64,000 nt of DNA from Slackia heliotrinireducens DSM 20476 (GCF_000023885.1 NC_013165.1:868001-932000), one strand, 5' to 3'. Shown: positions 49,788 to 60,021, counted from the first letter of the stretch. Made by a program: numbers and translations. The notes: generated by a model from the letters alone, not told the origin.

Positions 49788-49819
49788 GTAGGGGCACAAG
49801 ACCGGTCCTGTGCCCCTAC
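49788..49819 (-). terminator. Strong hairpin between the ferredoxin-subunit gene and the chaperone gene
   Basis: Perfect 11-bp stem GTAGGGGCACA (49788-49798) / TGTGCCCCTAC (49809-49819) around a GACCGGTC-type loop. On the minus strand it is followed by GATTTTGAAGG, a weak T tract. It could be a partial terminator, an attenuator or an mRNA stability element that sets a higher level of the enzyme subunits than of the accessory genes. Confidence 0.55.
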
Positions 49820-49871
49820 ATTGTAGCAAGGTGATTCGGGTTGGAGGGAGGGTTCCGAATCTTGCTACATA

Positions 49872-50510
49872 TTAGCGCTGCGTGGTGTCTTTAAGGTAAT
49901 ACACGTTCGGGCCGGTGCCGGCTTCGGGGTTGAGCACGTAGTACTCGCGCTCGGCCAGAAGCTTGGACACTTCGCTTTCGGGGTCGTCCAAATCGCCGAA
50001 GACGCGGGCGTAGGCGGGGCAGCCCTCGACGCATGCGGGGTCCTTGCCGTCCTTCACGCGGTAGTAGCACATGATGCACTTCTCGACGGTGTTGACCAGG
50101 TGGTCGGGTGCCTGCTGGTTGCCGACAGGCCACTCCATGGCGGGAATGGGGTCCTCTTCCAGGTAGGTGCGGACGCCCGTGTAGGGGCAAGCCTCGATGC
50201 AGCTGCGGCAGCCGATGCACTCGGACACGTTCTGCATGACGATGCCGGTTTCCTCATCCTTGTAGGTGGCGCCGGTCGGGCACACGGCGGTGCAGGCCGG
50301 GGTGTCGCAATGCATGCAGTGGTACGGATTGAAGGTGATGGTGTTCTTGCCGTATTCGCCGGCAGGAGTGTTCACACTGTCGCCGCCCACGGTCAGCACG
50401 GTGTTCCACCAGGACTGATCGGGGAGGTTGTTCTCGAGTTTGCAGGCAACGCTGCAGGACCAGCAACCGATGCAACGGTGCTCGTCAACGACAATGGCGT
50501 ACTTGGTCAT
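49872..50510 (-). CDS. Four-cluster ferredoxin subunit of a DMSO-reductase-family enzyme (DmsB-like)
   Basis: 212 residues with sixteen Cys in four [4Fe-4S] motifs in the DmsB/NrfC/PsrB order: 'CIGCWSCSVACKLENNL', 'CMHCDTPACTAVCPTGATYK', 'CIGCRSCIEACPYTGVR' and 'CIMCYYRVKDG...ACVEGCP'. No signal peptide, so it would be exported together with the Tat-signal-bearing catalytic subunit. It carries electrons between a quinol dehydrogenase and the active site. ATG at 50510 is 18 bases after the catalytic subunit gene. No DmsC or other membrane anchor gene is adjacent. Confidence 0.9.
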   Translation of the reverse strand: MTKYAIVVDEHRCIGCWSCSVACKLENNLPDQSWWNTVLTVGGDSVNTPAGEYGKNTITFNPYHCMHCDTPACTAVCPTGATYKDEETGIVMQNVSECIGCRSCIEACPYTGVRTYLEEDPIPAMEWPVGNQQAPDHLVNTVEKCIMCYYRVKDGKDPACVEGCPAYARVFGDLDDPESEVSKLLAEREYYVLNPEAGTGPNVYYLKDTTQR

Positions 50511-50528
50511 AATGGTATTCCCTTCCCC

Positions 50529-53033
50529 TTACTGCTCGGTCCACGGCTCGATCTTGATGCGGTTGTCGAAGAACGAGCAGTTCACCGCATACGGGTCGCA
50601 GTAGTCGGTGGTGATGGCGCCCTGGCTGCCGAACTTCGTCTCGTTCTCGGCATAGCCCTTGTTGTAAACGGTCATACCCTCGCGCATGCCGGTGTGGTAC
50701 ACGCACTTCATGACGCACTGGCCGACCGTGGAGGTGATCAGGATGTCCTGGCCGTCCTCGACGCCGAACTTCTTGGCGTCGTTGGGATGCACGAACAGGA
50801 TGGGGTCGGGCATGACGTCGCGAGCCCAGTCCTTCATGAAGTGGGTCATGTGGACGCGGCTGGGGTTGCGGTGCGAAATCATGACCAGCGGGAACTCGGC
50901 GGCGTACTCGGAGTTTTCGCCAGCGATCTTGTTCTCGAAGTAGGTCGGCATCTTCTCGCGGTCGAAGATGGACTGGACGTCCATCGTGGAAGGCGTACGC
51001 GGAGCCGGAGCCTCGGTGTAGAACATGATGCGGCCGGTCTCGGTGATGAAGTTCTTGTAGTCCTTGTTGCCGATGTAGGGGAACTCGGACACGTAGCGCA
51101 TGATCTTGTTCTCACGCAGGGTGTCCATGGTGATGCCGTTGTCGACAGCAGCCTGCACGTCGTCGAACGTGCCCTTCCACCAGTCGTCGTCGGTGACGTC
51201 GCACACGGCGTCGGCCAGGCCCATCTTCTCAGCCAGGAAGCGGGCGATCTCGGAGTCGACCTTGGCCTCGTACAAAGGCTCGATGGCCTTCTCGGAGATA
51301 CGCACGTTGTGCTCGTGGCTCAGCGGAACGACGTCCTCGTACTCGTAGGTGTCGCACGCGGGCAGCACGATGTCGGCATAGCGGGCGGAGTCGGTCATGA
51401 ACGGGTCGACGACCACGTACTGTTCCAGCTTGTCCAGGAACTCGTGCTTGGTGCGGTCGGAGTTCACGGAGCCGCCGATCAGGCCGCCGTGGGTCTGGAT
51501 CATGGTCTTGATGGGATACGGCTCGCCGTTCAGCTCGCCGGAGCTCATGATGTTGCAAGCGTCAAGCCAGGTGATGTAGGTGAAGGACTTGCCGTTGGAC
51601 GGAGCGGTAAGCGCATGGCCGAAGAAGTTGCCGTACATGGCGTCGAAGCCACCGACCGAGCGGCCGGGCTCGCCGAAGTTGGCGGTCATGGCGATCAGCG
51701 CGCACAGAGCGTAGGCGGCATGCAGGCCGTTCTCGTAAGCACCGGTGCCGAAGTTGATGTAGTGGGTGACCTTATGCTCGGGCTGCAGGACGTCGTACAG
51801 GAAGTTGAAGTCGTCCTCGGAGATGCCGGTGACTTCCATGACCTTGTCAAGCGTCCACTCCTGGATGTGCTCCTTGAACATATCCCAAGCGGTGATGTAC
51901 TTGTCGTCGGGGCAGGTCCAAGCCGGGTTCTCGCACTCGTCGAAGCACGCGGGCTTGCCTTCCTTCTCGTCCCACACCATGATGGGGTCGATCTCGGTGG
52001 GCAGGCCGGTTACCCAGAACGGAGGTCCGACGTGCAGCGGCTCGTCCTGATACTCGCCGCCGCGCAGGTACATGCCGTCTTCCTTCTTGATGAGGAACGG
52101 GGCGCAGGTGTGGTTCAGCACGAAGTCGGCAACGTAGGTCTCGTCGTCGATGAACTTCTTGATGAGGCCCAGGTACAGAGCCGGGTCGGTGCCGGGCTTG
52201 ACGGTGATCCACTTGTCAGACTTGGCGACGGTGGGGCTGAAGACCGGGTCGACGCAGATCAGCTTGGCACCGGCTTCCTGGGCGGCTGCGATGAACTTCC
52301 ACATCTGCACCTGAGCACCGACCGGGTTGGCGCCCATGATGAGGATGTAGTCGGAGTTCACGAAGTCCTGAGGCTCGGACTGGTCGAACCACTGGATGCC
52401 GCCGCGGGTGAGGCCCGCGTTGGTGGCGGCGTCGAACGAATAATGCCAGGCCGTGCAGCCCGTTGCGTTGAACAGACGCATGATCAGGCCGGCGTTGCCG
52501 TTGAGCGAACCCTGGGAGCCACAGCCCTGGTAATAGGTGTTGGCCAGAGGACCGAAGTCGGCTTCGACCTGCGCCCACTTCTGAGCGATCATGTCGCCGG
52601 CCTCGTCCCAGGTGATCTGCTCCCACTCGTCATTGCCGCGGTTCTCGGGATGCGGATCGTCCACGGAGTAGGTCTTGCGCTTCATCGGGTACTGGACGCG
52701 AGCCTCGGAGTAGGTACGCTGGATGCGGGCACGGCCCTTGAGGCACGTACGGTAATCGAAGTCCTCGCGCGGGAGCATGTGGCTGATGTTGCCGTCGCGC
52801 ACGAATACGCGGTACTGGCAGAACGAGCAGCTCCAGCTGCAGGTGCAGAAGTACTCCTGCTCTTCGACTTCAGGTTTTTCGGCAATCTCGTGGCTTGCCT
52901 CCAGGTTCTCCATTTCCTCGGCTTCTTCGCCGGTGTTTTGGCTGCAAGAGGCCAGAACACCTGCGATGGCGGCGCCTGCGGCGGAAACTCCTGCGCCCTT
53001 CACGAAGGTACGACGAGTTAGAGATTCTTTCAT
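50529..53033 (-). CDS. Tat-exported molybdopterin oxidoreductase catalytic subunit, DMSO reductase family
   Basis: 834 residues from ATG 53033. Tat signal 'LTRRTFVKGAGVSAAGAAI' ends in a lipobox-like 'VLASC' (Cys30), so probably a lipoprotein. The [4Fe-4S] motif is C-x3-C-x2-C ('CSWSCSFC') plus the Cys of 'YRTCLKGR'. Then come 'YYQGCGSQGSLNGNAG' and 'TRGGIQWFDQSEPQDFVNSDYILIMGANP' (quoted in part), 'MTDSARYADIVLPACDTYEYED' and the C-terminal MopB-binding domain. The Mo ligand is not certain from sequence alone. The family includes DMSO, tetrathionate and thiosulfate reductases and the catechol dehydroxylases of gut Eggerthellaceae; the substrate is unknown. AGAGGGGGATAT precedes the start. 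Confidence 0.85.
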   Translation of the reverse strand: MKESLTRRTFVKGAGVSAAGAAIAGVLASCSQNTGEEAEEMENLEASHEIAEKPEVEEQEYFCTCSWSCSFCQYRVFVRDGNISHMLPREDFDYRTCLKGRARIQRTYSEARVQYPMKRKTYSVDDPHPENRGNDEWEQITWDEAGDMIAQKWAQVEADFGPLANTYYQGCGSQGSLNGNAGLIMRLFNATGCTAWHYSFDAATNAGLTRGGIQWFDQSEPQDFVNSDYILIMGANPVGAQVQMWKFIAAAQEAGAKLICVDPVFSPTVAKSDKWITVKPGTDPALYLGLIKKFIDDETYVADFVLNHTCAPFLIKKEDGMYLRGGEYQDEPLHVGPPFWVTGLPTEIDPIMVWDEKEGKPACFDECENPAWTCPDDKYITAWDMFKEHIQEWTLDKVMEVTGISEDDFNFLYDVLQPEHKVTHYINFGTGAYENGLHAAYALCALIAMTANFGEPGRSVGGFDAMYGNFFGHALTAPSNGKSFTYITWLDACNIMSSGELNGEPYPIKTMIQTHGGLIGGSVNSDRTKHEFLDKLEQYVVVDPFMTDSARYADIVLPACDTYEYEDVVPLSHEHNVRISEKAIEPLYEAKVDSEIARFLAEKMGLADAVCDVTDDDWWKGTFDDVQAAVDNGITMDTLRENKIMRYVSEFPYIGNKDYKNFITETGRIMFYTEAPAPRTPSTMDVQSIFDREKMPTYFENKIAGENSEYAAEFPLVMISHRNPSRVHMTHFMKDWARDVMPDPILFVHPNDAKKFGVEDGQDILITSTVGQCVMKCVYHTGMREGMTVYNKGYAENETKFGSQGAITTDYCDPYAVNCSFFDNRIKIEPWTEQ

Positions 53034-53140
53034 ATATCCCCCTCTTTCCCCCAATATGCCGGCTTTCGTTTCCTGCCGGCGCTTATTCGCGGTGGAGATA
53101 ATCCCTGTTCTGGAACGAACGGCCTCACCGCTTGAGCCGT

Positions 53141-53146
53141 ATTATA
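53141..53146 (-). promoter_or_regulatory. Candidate -10 box of the molybdoenzyme operon
   Basis: Consensus TATAAT on the minus strand (53146 to 53141), about 108 bases upstream of the catalytic-subunit start. No clear -35 box, which would fit activator dependence. Confidence 0.4.
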
Positions 53147-53246
53147 TGAGCTGTTGAGGGCTTGTTCGCTTGACGTTGGACCAGTAAAGTCATCCATTAC
53201 CAAATACGATATAAATAACGGTACCACTTTGTGTGAATAGCGAGTA

Positions 53247-53903
53247 TCAGCGCAGGTCAGAGGTTAAATCGAAAGGCACGGCTACCACATCGAGAATCTG
53301 TCGTCCGCGCTTTGACAAAACCGCATGGACCATGCGGGCGTCGTTCTTTCCGACGGTTAGGTTGACCAGCTTGCATCCGGACAGGGTCTTAAGTGCGGTG
53401 GATGTGCTGGACTGGGGGGATGAGACCGCGCGGACCACATCGCTGACGCACAAGGGGGTCTGTGCGGCATGCAGCACCAGGAGAATGCGGAACTGCAGGT
53501 CGGAAACCTGGCGACCGATTAGTCGACAGGCTTGGGCGTGGCATTCGCGAAACGTCAGGTAGTTCTCGAGGGTGCGCGCCTTCGACGGGGCCCCTAGCTT
53601 GCGGGAAATCTCGAACGCAGCGTTTTCGCCGCGGTTGGACAGGGAGAAAAGGCTTTTGCGAAGGTCGTCCGGCTGGAGCTGCTCTTCGATAAGCTCCAGG
53701 TCGATGAGCTGCCTTATGCAGCGCGTCGTTTTCGAAGGCGAGAACGACAGGGCACGCGTTATCTCGCCCGCCGACGACCGAGGATGAGGTTCCAGCCACA
53801 GCATCATCGCCAGGGTGTCCAAGGTCAGTACGTTGCGGCGTATGGTGCCCACGAGTTCGTCGAACTCCCGAAACATGTCGATTGTGCTGTCCAGCCGGGT
53901 CAA
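53247..53903 (-). CDS. Putative double winged-helix (MarR-like) regulator
   Basis: About 218 residues. A first winged helix has 'RSSAGEITRALSFSPSKTTRCIRQLIDLELIEE' with wing 'QPDDLRKSLFSLSNRG' (quoted in part); a second, near residues ~140-210, has 'CVSDVVRAVSSPQSSTSTALKTLSGCKLV' and wing 'VGKNDARMVHAVLSKRG'. It thus resembles two MarR domains in one chain, like the protein at 46882-47712. TTG at 53903 is preferred because AAAGGA lies just upstream; ATG 53876 is the next option, and the frame runs on into the arcA 3' end. It stands between arcA and the molybdoenzyme operon on the same strand and may regulate either. Confidence 0.65.
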   Translation of the reverse strand: MTRLDSTIDMFREFDELVGTIRRNVLTLDTLAMMLWLEPHPRSSAGEITRALSFSPSKTTRCIRQLIDLELIEEQLQPDDLRKSLFSLSNRGENAAFEISRKLGAPSKARTLENYLTFRECHAQACRLIGRQVSDLQFRILLVLHAAQTPLCVSDVVRAVSSPQSSTSTALKTLSGCKLVNLTVGKNDARMVHAVLSKRGRQILDVVAVPFDLTSDLR

Positions 53904-53986
53904 TTCGGTCCTTTCCGGATGCAGGGCCGAGGTTTGCTGCACGCGCCTTGCGGCCCTGCGTTCTGTCAATATATACGGTGCCTTCG

Positions 53987-55198
53987 CTAGATGGCGTCCC
54001 TGACCAGGGGCATGCTCATGCATCGGGCGCCGCCGCGTCCGCGGGACAGCTCGGCGCCGGTGAAGGTGTGCACGGTGATGCCTGCCTTGTCAAGCAGGTC
54101 AAGCGTCACGACGGCGCGGTCGTAGCCCACGACTTCGCCGGGACGGATGGTAAGCACGTTGGATCCCATGTTCCACATCTCCCACAGGCTGCGCACGTCG
54201 TCGCCATCGCCTCCGCAGGGGATCAGCTTCACGGCGGGCACGTGCAGCGCCTCGGCGAGCACCTGGCTCCAGTCGTCGGAAGCCGCAACCGTGGTTATGC
54301 CGTCGTTTGCCGCCGGGGTCAGCTTGAACACGCTCACCTTGCCTTCGATCAGCGGGTTGTAGATGAAGGTGTCGTAGCCAATCATCGTCAGCATGCCGTC
54401 CAGGTGCATGGCGAAGCGGTCGCGTCCGATATCGAAGGCGTACACCGCTTCGTACCCCTTTGCGAACAGGCTTTTCGCCACATGCTCCACGGCACCCGGG
54501 TCGGTGCGCTCGCTGCAGCCGATGGCGACGGCCTTGTCCGACAGCACGATGACGTCGCCGCCTTCGATGCCGTAGGGCTCGTCCATGTTGTAAAGGTCCT
54601 GGGTCGGGTCGTCTCGGAACAGGTCCGAGTAGGTGTGCACGTATTTCAGCAGAATGGGCTCACGACGGCGGAACTCCTTGGTCATGTGGGATAGGATGAC
54701 CGAGTCAGCCACGTTCACGCTGGAGTCGCGGGTGAAGTAGCAGTTGGGCATGGGGTTGACCAGGAACACGTCCTCCTTGCGGGCCATGCCGCCCAGCGTT
54801 TGGACGTCGGCGAATGCGGGGTCGTTCTTGCGAATGCCGCAGAACACGGCTTCGACCAGGTCCTCGACGCTCAGCGAGTCGTAGTGGGCCACGACGCGAT
54901 CCTCAAGCTCGCGGGATGGCACGCGGGATGCGGAGGCGAACTCGCGGGTGAAGGCTGCGCGGGCCTCAGGTACGTTCATGGCCTGGGCGAACAGGTCGCG
55001 AAGGTATACAACCTCGACGCCTGCATTACGCAGGATGGCCGTGTAGGCGTCGTGTTCCGCTTGCGCGGCCGGTAAAAACGGCGTGTCCTCGAAGAGCATC
55101 TCGCCCAGCATGTACGGGTACAGCTGCATGATCTCGTTGCCGGGGCGGTGCATCAGGACACGGCGCAGCGGGCCGATTTCTGAATAGACATTAATCAT
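53987..55198 (-). CDS. arcA: Arginine deiminase
   Basis: 403 residues. ArcA hydrolyses arginine to citrulline and ammonia, the first step of the ATP-yielding ADI pathway. Seen: 'IGPLRRVLMHRPGNE' near residue 8, 'LFEDTPFLPAAQAEHDAY' near 37-54, 'NCYFTRDSSVNV' near 165 , 'GIEGGDVIVLSDKAVAIG' with the substrate Glu/Asp near 220, 'DRFAMHLDGMLTMI' with the catalytic His near 275, and the nucleophile Cys in the C-terminal 'GARCMSMPL'. ATG at 55198 follows GAGGAAGAAGG. arcB, arcC and arcD are not adjacent. Confidence 0.95.
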   Translation of the reverse strand: MINVYSEIGPLRRVLMHRPGNEIMQLYPYMLGEMLFEDTPFLPAAQAEHDAYTAILRNAGVEVVYLRDLFAQAMNVPEARAAFTREFASASRVPSRELEDRVVAHYDSLSVEDLVEAVFCGIRKNDPAFADVQTLGGMARKEDVFLVNPMPNCYFTRDSSVNVADSVILSHMTKEFRRREPILLKYVHTYSDLFRDDPTQDLYNMDEPYGIEGGDVIVLSDKAVAIGCSERTDPGAVEHVAKSLFAKGYEAVYAFDIGRDRFAMHLDGMLTMIGYDTFIYNPLIEGKVSVFKLTPAANDGITTVAASDDWSQVLAEALHVPAVKLIPCGGDGDDVRSLWEMWNMGSNVLTIRPGEVVGYDRAVVTLDLLDKAGITVHTFTGAELSRGRGGARCMSMPLVRDAI

Positions 55199-55389
55199 GG
55201 GACCTTCTTCCTCGTGGCGAATGCCGCCATTATACGCCTGTGCCCTGTGCTTATTGCGTGGTGCATCTCGACAGAACGCCCGTTCGCCTATACACTGCTT
55301 TACCGCGCGATAGTGAGAAGGGGCGTCCCTCTTGGATGTCATTCATCTAAAGTCTGGGGCATTTTGCGCTTCGTGCTTTCTATCATGAT

Positions 55390-55395
55390 TATAAT
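55390..55395 (+). promoter_or_regulatory. Candidate -10 box of the pyruvate carboxylase operon
   Basis: Consensus TATAAT in the arcA-pycB divergent region, 62 bases before the pycB start, preceded by TGAT (near-extended -10). No good -35 box at 16-18 bases. Confidence 0.5.
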
Positions 55396-55456
55396 GAGGA
55401 ATTCGAAATTGGCGCATGCTCAGTGCGCCCTACGAGAATGAATGAAGAGGTGAAAC

Positions 55457-57337
<1,881 letters not shown>

Positions 57338-57338
57338 C

Positions 57339-58685
57339 GTGTTCTCCAAGATCCTAGTAGCAAACCGCGGCGAGGTGGCGCTGCGCATCATGCGCGCCGC
57401 CCGCGAGCTGGGCGTGAAGACGGTAGCCGTCTACTCCGAGGCCGACCGCGACACGCTGCCCGTGAAATACGCCGACGAGGCCGTGTGCATCGGTCCGGCT
57501 CCTGCCGGCAAGTCTTACCTGGTCATGGCGAACATCATTGCCGCTGCCAACATCACTGGCTGCGAAGCCGTGCATCCCGGCTATGGTTTCTTGGCTGAAA
57601 ACGCCGAGTTCGCACGCGCCTGCGCCGACAACGACCTGGTCTTCATCGGCCCGTCTCCCGAATGCATCGAGCGCATGGGCGACAAGGCGTCGGCCCGTGA
57701 GACCATGACCAGTTACGGCGTTCCCACGGTTCCCGGTTCCGACGGCGTCGTCGACACTGTTGAAGAGGCCCGTGCCTTCGCCGAAGAGGTGGGCTATCCC
57801 GTGCTCATCAAGGCTTCCGCCGGCGGCGGCGGCAAGGGCATGCGCGAAGTCCACGACCCCAAAGACCTTGAAAGCGCCTATGCGGCCGCAAAGGCCGAGG
57901 CTCAGGCCGCGTTCGGCAACGGCGACGTGTACCTGGAGAAGTTGGTGCTGCGTCCCCGCCACGTCGAGGTGCAGGTCCTGGCTGACAACTACGGTAACCG
58001 TGTGGCCCTGTGCGAGCGCGACTGCTCCATCCAGCGCCGTCATCAGAAGCTGCTGGAAGAAGCCCCTTCGCCGGCCCTGACCGACGAGACCCGCCGCGCC
58101 ATGGGTGTCGCGGCCATCAAGGCTGTCCGCGCCGTGGACTACCGCAACGCCGGCACCATCGAGTTTTTGCTGGACGAATCCGGCAAGTTCTACTTCATGG
58201 AGATGAACACCCGCGTGCAGGTGGAGCATCCGGTCACCGAGCAGATCACCGGCGTCGACATCATCAAAGAGCAGCTGCGTATCGCCGCTGACGAGCCCAT
58301 GAACTGCGCCGACCGCGCACCCTTCTCGCCGAACGGCCACGCCATCGAGTTCCGCATCAACGCCGAGGACCCGGACAACGACTTCCGTCCCATCCCTGGC
58401 AAGATCACCCGCCTCGACTTCCCGGGTGGCCCGGGCGTGCGTGTGGAAACCTATCTGCAGGCCGGCTCTTCCATTTCGCCGTACTACGATTCGATGATCG
58501 CCAAGCTCATCGTGTGGGGCGAAAACCGTGAAGAGGCTCTGCAGCGCGGCCGTCGCGCCCTTGCCGAGTTCAATATCGAGGGCATCCCGACCACCATTCC
58601 GTTCCATCAGAAAGTGTTGGAAACGGAAATCTTCCAAGCCGGCGAAGCGCGAACCGACTTCATCGAAATCGCCTTCGAGCAGTAA
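57339..58685 (+). CDS. accC: Biotin carboxylase subunit
   Basis: 448 residues. Carboxylates biotin on the carrier domain with ATP and bicarbonate. Seen: N-terminal 'KILVANRGEVALRIMRAARE', 'HPGYGFLAENAEFARAC' near 80, the Gly-rich ATP lid 'IKASAGGGGKGMR' near 160, 'RPRHVEVQVLADNYGN' near 205, 'ERDCSIQRRHQKLLEEAPSPA' near 228 and 'EMNTRVQVEHPVTE' near 287. The start is GTG 57339, one base after the fused carboxyltransferase-BCCP gene, with GAGGGGGA upstream. The pairing indicates pyruvate carboxylase (PycA-type subunit); use in acetyl-CoA carboxylase as well cannot be excluded. Confidence 0.92.
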   Translation: MFSKILVANRGEVALRIMRAARELGVKTVAVYSEADRDTLPVKYADEAVCIGPAPAGKSYLVMANIIAAANITGCEAVHPGYGFLAENAEFARACADNDLVFIGPSPECIERMGDKASARETMTSYGVPTVPGSDGVVDTVEEARAFAEEVGYPVLIKASAGGGGKGMREVHDPKDLESAYAAAKAEAQAAFGNGDVYLEKLVLRPRHVEVQVLADNYGNRVALCERDCSIQRRHQKLLEEAPSPALTDETRRAMGVAAIKAVRAVDYRNAGTIEFLLDESGKFYFMEMNTRVQVEHPVTEQITGVDIIKEQLRIAADEPMNCADRAPFSPNGHAIEFRINAEDPDNDFRPIPGKITRLDFPGGPGVRVETYLQAGSSISPYYDSMIAKLIVWGENREEALQRGRRALAEFNIEGIPTTIPFHQKVLETEIFQAGEARTDFIEIAFEQ

Positions 58686-58690
58686 TCCGA

Positions 58691-58718
58691 GAAAGGGCCC
58701 TGCGGGGTCCTTTCTTTT
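58691..58718 (+). terminator. Rho-independent terminator of the pyruvate carboxylase operon
   Basis: GAAAGGGCCC (58691-58700) / GGGGTCCTTTC (58704-58714) with a small bulge, followed by TTTTA. Confidence 0.8.
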
Positions 58719-58832
58719 ACCCGGAACATCGGGCCCCGCACGGTCTATGGAGCCGATATGCACCGCGTTTGAATCATCATGGTAATTCTTCGCTCATGTT
58801 CTGCAAGAATGAGATGAGTGAGCAGAGTGGGG

Positions 58833-58838
58833 TACAAT
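58833..58838 (+). promoter_or_regulatory. Candidate -10 box of asp23
   Basis: TACAAT in GGGTACAATATG, 42 bases before the asp23-family start. The same CTACAAT/GTACAAT form occurs ahead of other genes here (29841, 35333, 40274). No -35 consensus is visible. Confidence 0.35.
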
Positions 58839-58879
58839 ATGCAAATCGCAAAATACACTCGCAGCCGAAAGGGACTATC

Positions 58880-59227
58880 ATGAGTGAAGAACTGTATGCA
58901 GACGGCTTGGGCATCGCCCCCGGTGTTATGGAGACCATTGTCGCCCTCGCCGCAAAAGAAGTTGATGGCGTAGCCTCCGTCGGCTCCTCCACGCTGTCCG
59001 GATTCCGCTCCCGTTTGTCTGCCAAGCCCGCCAACCAGGGCATCGACGTGACCATGGACGAAGATCAGCAGATCAACGTGGCCATTCACATCGACGTTCT
59101 GTACGGCAAGGTCATCCCTGTCGTCGCCGAGGCCGTCCGTGCCGCTGTCGCCGACGCCGTCGCCACCCAGGTCGGCTTCGACCTGGCTGCAGTCGATGTG
59201 TTCGTCGATGGTCTTGTGTTCGAATAA
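58880..59227 (+). CDS. Asp23/Gls24 family envelope stress protein
   Basis: 115 residues. 'GLGIAPGVMETIVALAAKEVDGVASVG' (quoted in part) at the N-terminus, 'GIDVTMDEDQQINVAIHIDVLYGKVIPVVAEAV' in the middle and 'TQVGFDLAAVDVFVDGLVF' at the end match the Asp23 (DUF322) family. Such proteins sit at the inner face of the membrane in Gram-positive bacteria and are linked to envelope stress; function is not defined. The position before nusB is conserved in Gram-positive genomes (yqhY-nusB), which supports the call. ATG 58880 follows GAAAGGGACTATC. Confidence 0.85.
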   Translation: MSEELYADGLGIAPGVMETIVALAAKEVDGVASVGSSTLSGFRSRLSAKPANQGIDVTMDEDQQINVAIHIDVLYGKVIPVVAEAVRAAVADAVATQVGFDLAAVDVFVDGLVFE

Positions 59228-59245
59228 CGAAAGCGCGGAAGTTTA

Positions 59246-59797
59246 ATGGCTAAGCGATACGACCGTACTTTAGGACGCCGCGCGGCGTTGCAAGTCTTAT
59301 ATGAAAGCGACATTCTGGGCACGCCCGTCGACAAGGTGGTCGACGAAGGGGTCGTGCCTGAAGAGGCCGCTCTCAACGACTATGCCCGCAGGCTGCTGCT
59401 TGGCGTAGCATCCCATATTACCGACATCGACCGTCAGATTTCCAAAAGCTCCAAGAACTGGGCGATTGACCGCATGCCGCTGGTCGACCGTGCGCTGCTG
59501 CGCATCACCGTGTTCGAGATGCAGCACGTGGACGAAGTTCCCGTCGCCGTGTCCATCAACGAGGCCGTGGAGCTGGCTAAGGATTTCGGCGGCGACGACA
59601 CCTATCGTTTCGTGAACGGCATCTTGGGCCGCATTGCCCGCACCATGGGCGAAGACGTGCCTGAAAGCGACGAAATCGACGATATGGAAGACGAGCCCCA
59701 GGCTGAAAAGACCGCAGAGCCTGAAGTGCAGACCGAGCCCGAAACCGAAGTCGAGCCCGAGGCCGAAAACGCCGAAGCCGATTCTTCGGAAGAGTAG
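59246..59797 (+). CDS. nusB: Transcription antitermination factor NusB
   Basis: 183 residues. N-terminal 'RRAALQVLYESDI' and C-terminal 'DRMPLVDRALLRITVFEM', 'VPVAVSINEAVELAKDFG' and 'YRFVNGILGRIAR' are classic NusB motifs; NusB with NusE/S10 binds boxA in rRNA leaders. The family is about 140 residues; here a ~45-residue tail made almost wholly of Glu, Pro, Ala and Thr follows residue 138. ATG 59246 is 19 bases after the asp23-family gene. The acidic tail is unusual but a frameshift is unlikely, because composition and third-position bias stay coding-like. Confidence 0.92.
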   Translation: MAKRYDRTLGRRAALQVLYESDILGTPVDKVVDEGVVPEEAALNDYARRLLLGVASHITDIDRQISKSSKNWAIDRMPLVDRALLRITVFEMQHVDEVPVAVSINEAVELAKDFGGDDTYRFVNGILGRIARTMGEDVPESDEIDDMEDEPQAEKTAEPEVQTEPETEVEPEAENAEADSSEE

Positions 59798-59805
59798 GGC
59801 TGCCG

Positions 59806-60021
59806 ATGGACATGCAGCAGGAAACGACGTTCTCGGACATTCGCGAACGCCTCAGTCAGATTGAGAAGCTCGTCAAATCCGACGACGTTTCTTTGGACAA
59901 GGCCCTTGACCTGTACGACGAGGCGATCAAGCTCGGCATGAAGGCGGACGAGCTGCTTGAAGACGTCGACGCTGCAGATGTCGCTGCCGCAGAGGATGCG
60001 GCTTCGAGCGACGTATCGTAG
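59806..60021 (+). CDS. xseB: Exodeoxyribonuclease VII small subunit
   Basis: 71 residues. 'FSDIRERLSQIEKLVKSDDVSLDKALDLYDEAIKLG' (quoted in part) is the helical XseB core (L..IE..V...D..L..AL.LYEEG-like). XseB forms multimers with XseA to degrade single-stranded DNA. The acidic tail ('DAADVAAAEDAA') is a little longer than usual. ATG 59806 lies 9 bases after nusB and the gene is followed by dxs, the xseB-dxs-tlyA order of many Gram-positive bacteria. xseA, normally directly upstream, is not in the window. Confidence 0.85.
   Translation: MDMQQETTFSDIRERLSQIEKLVKSDDVSLDKALDLYDEAIKLGMKADELLEDVDAADVAAAEDAASSDVS

Noticed and set aside
59660-59797. Frameshift making the acidic tail of NusB
   Set aside because: The frame stays coding-like with many GAA/GAG/GCC codons, and similar acidic tails are seen on other proteins here (Veg, XseB).
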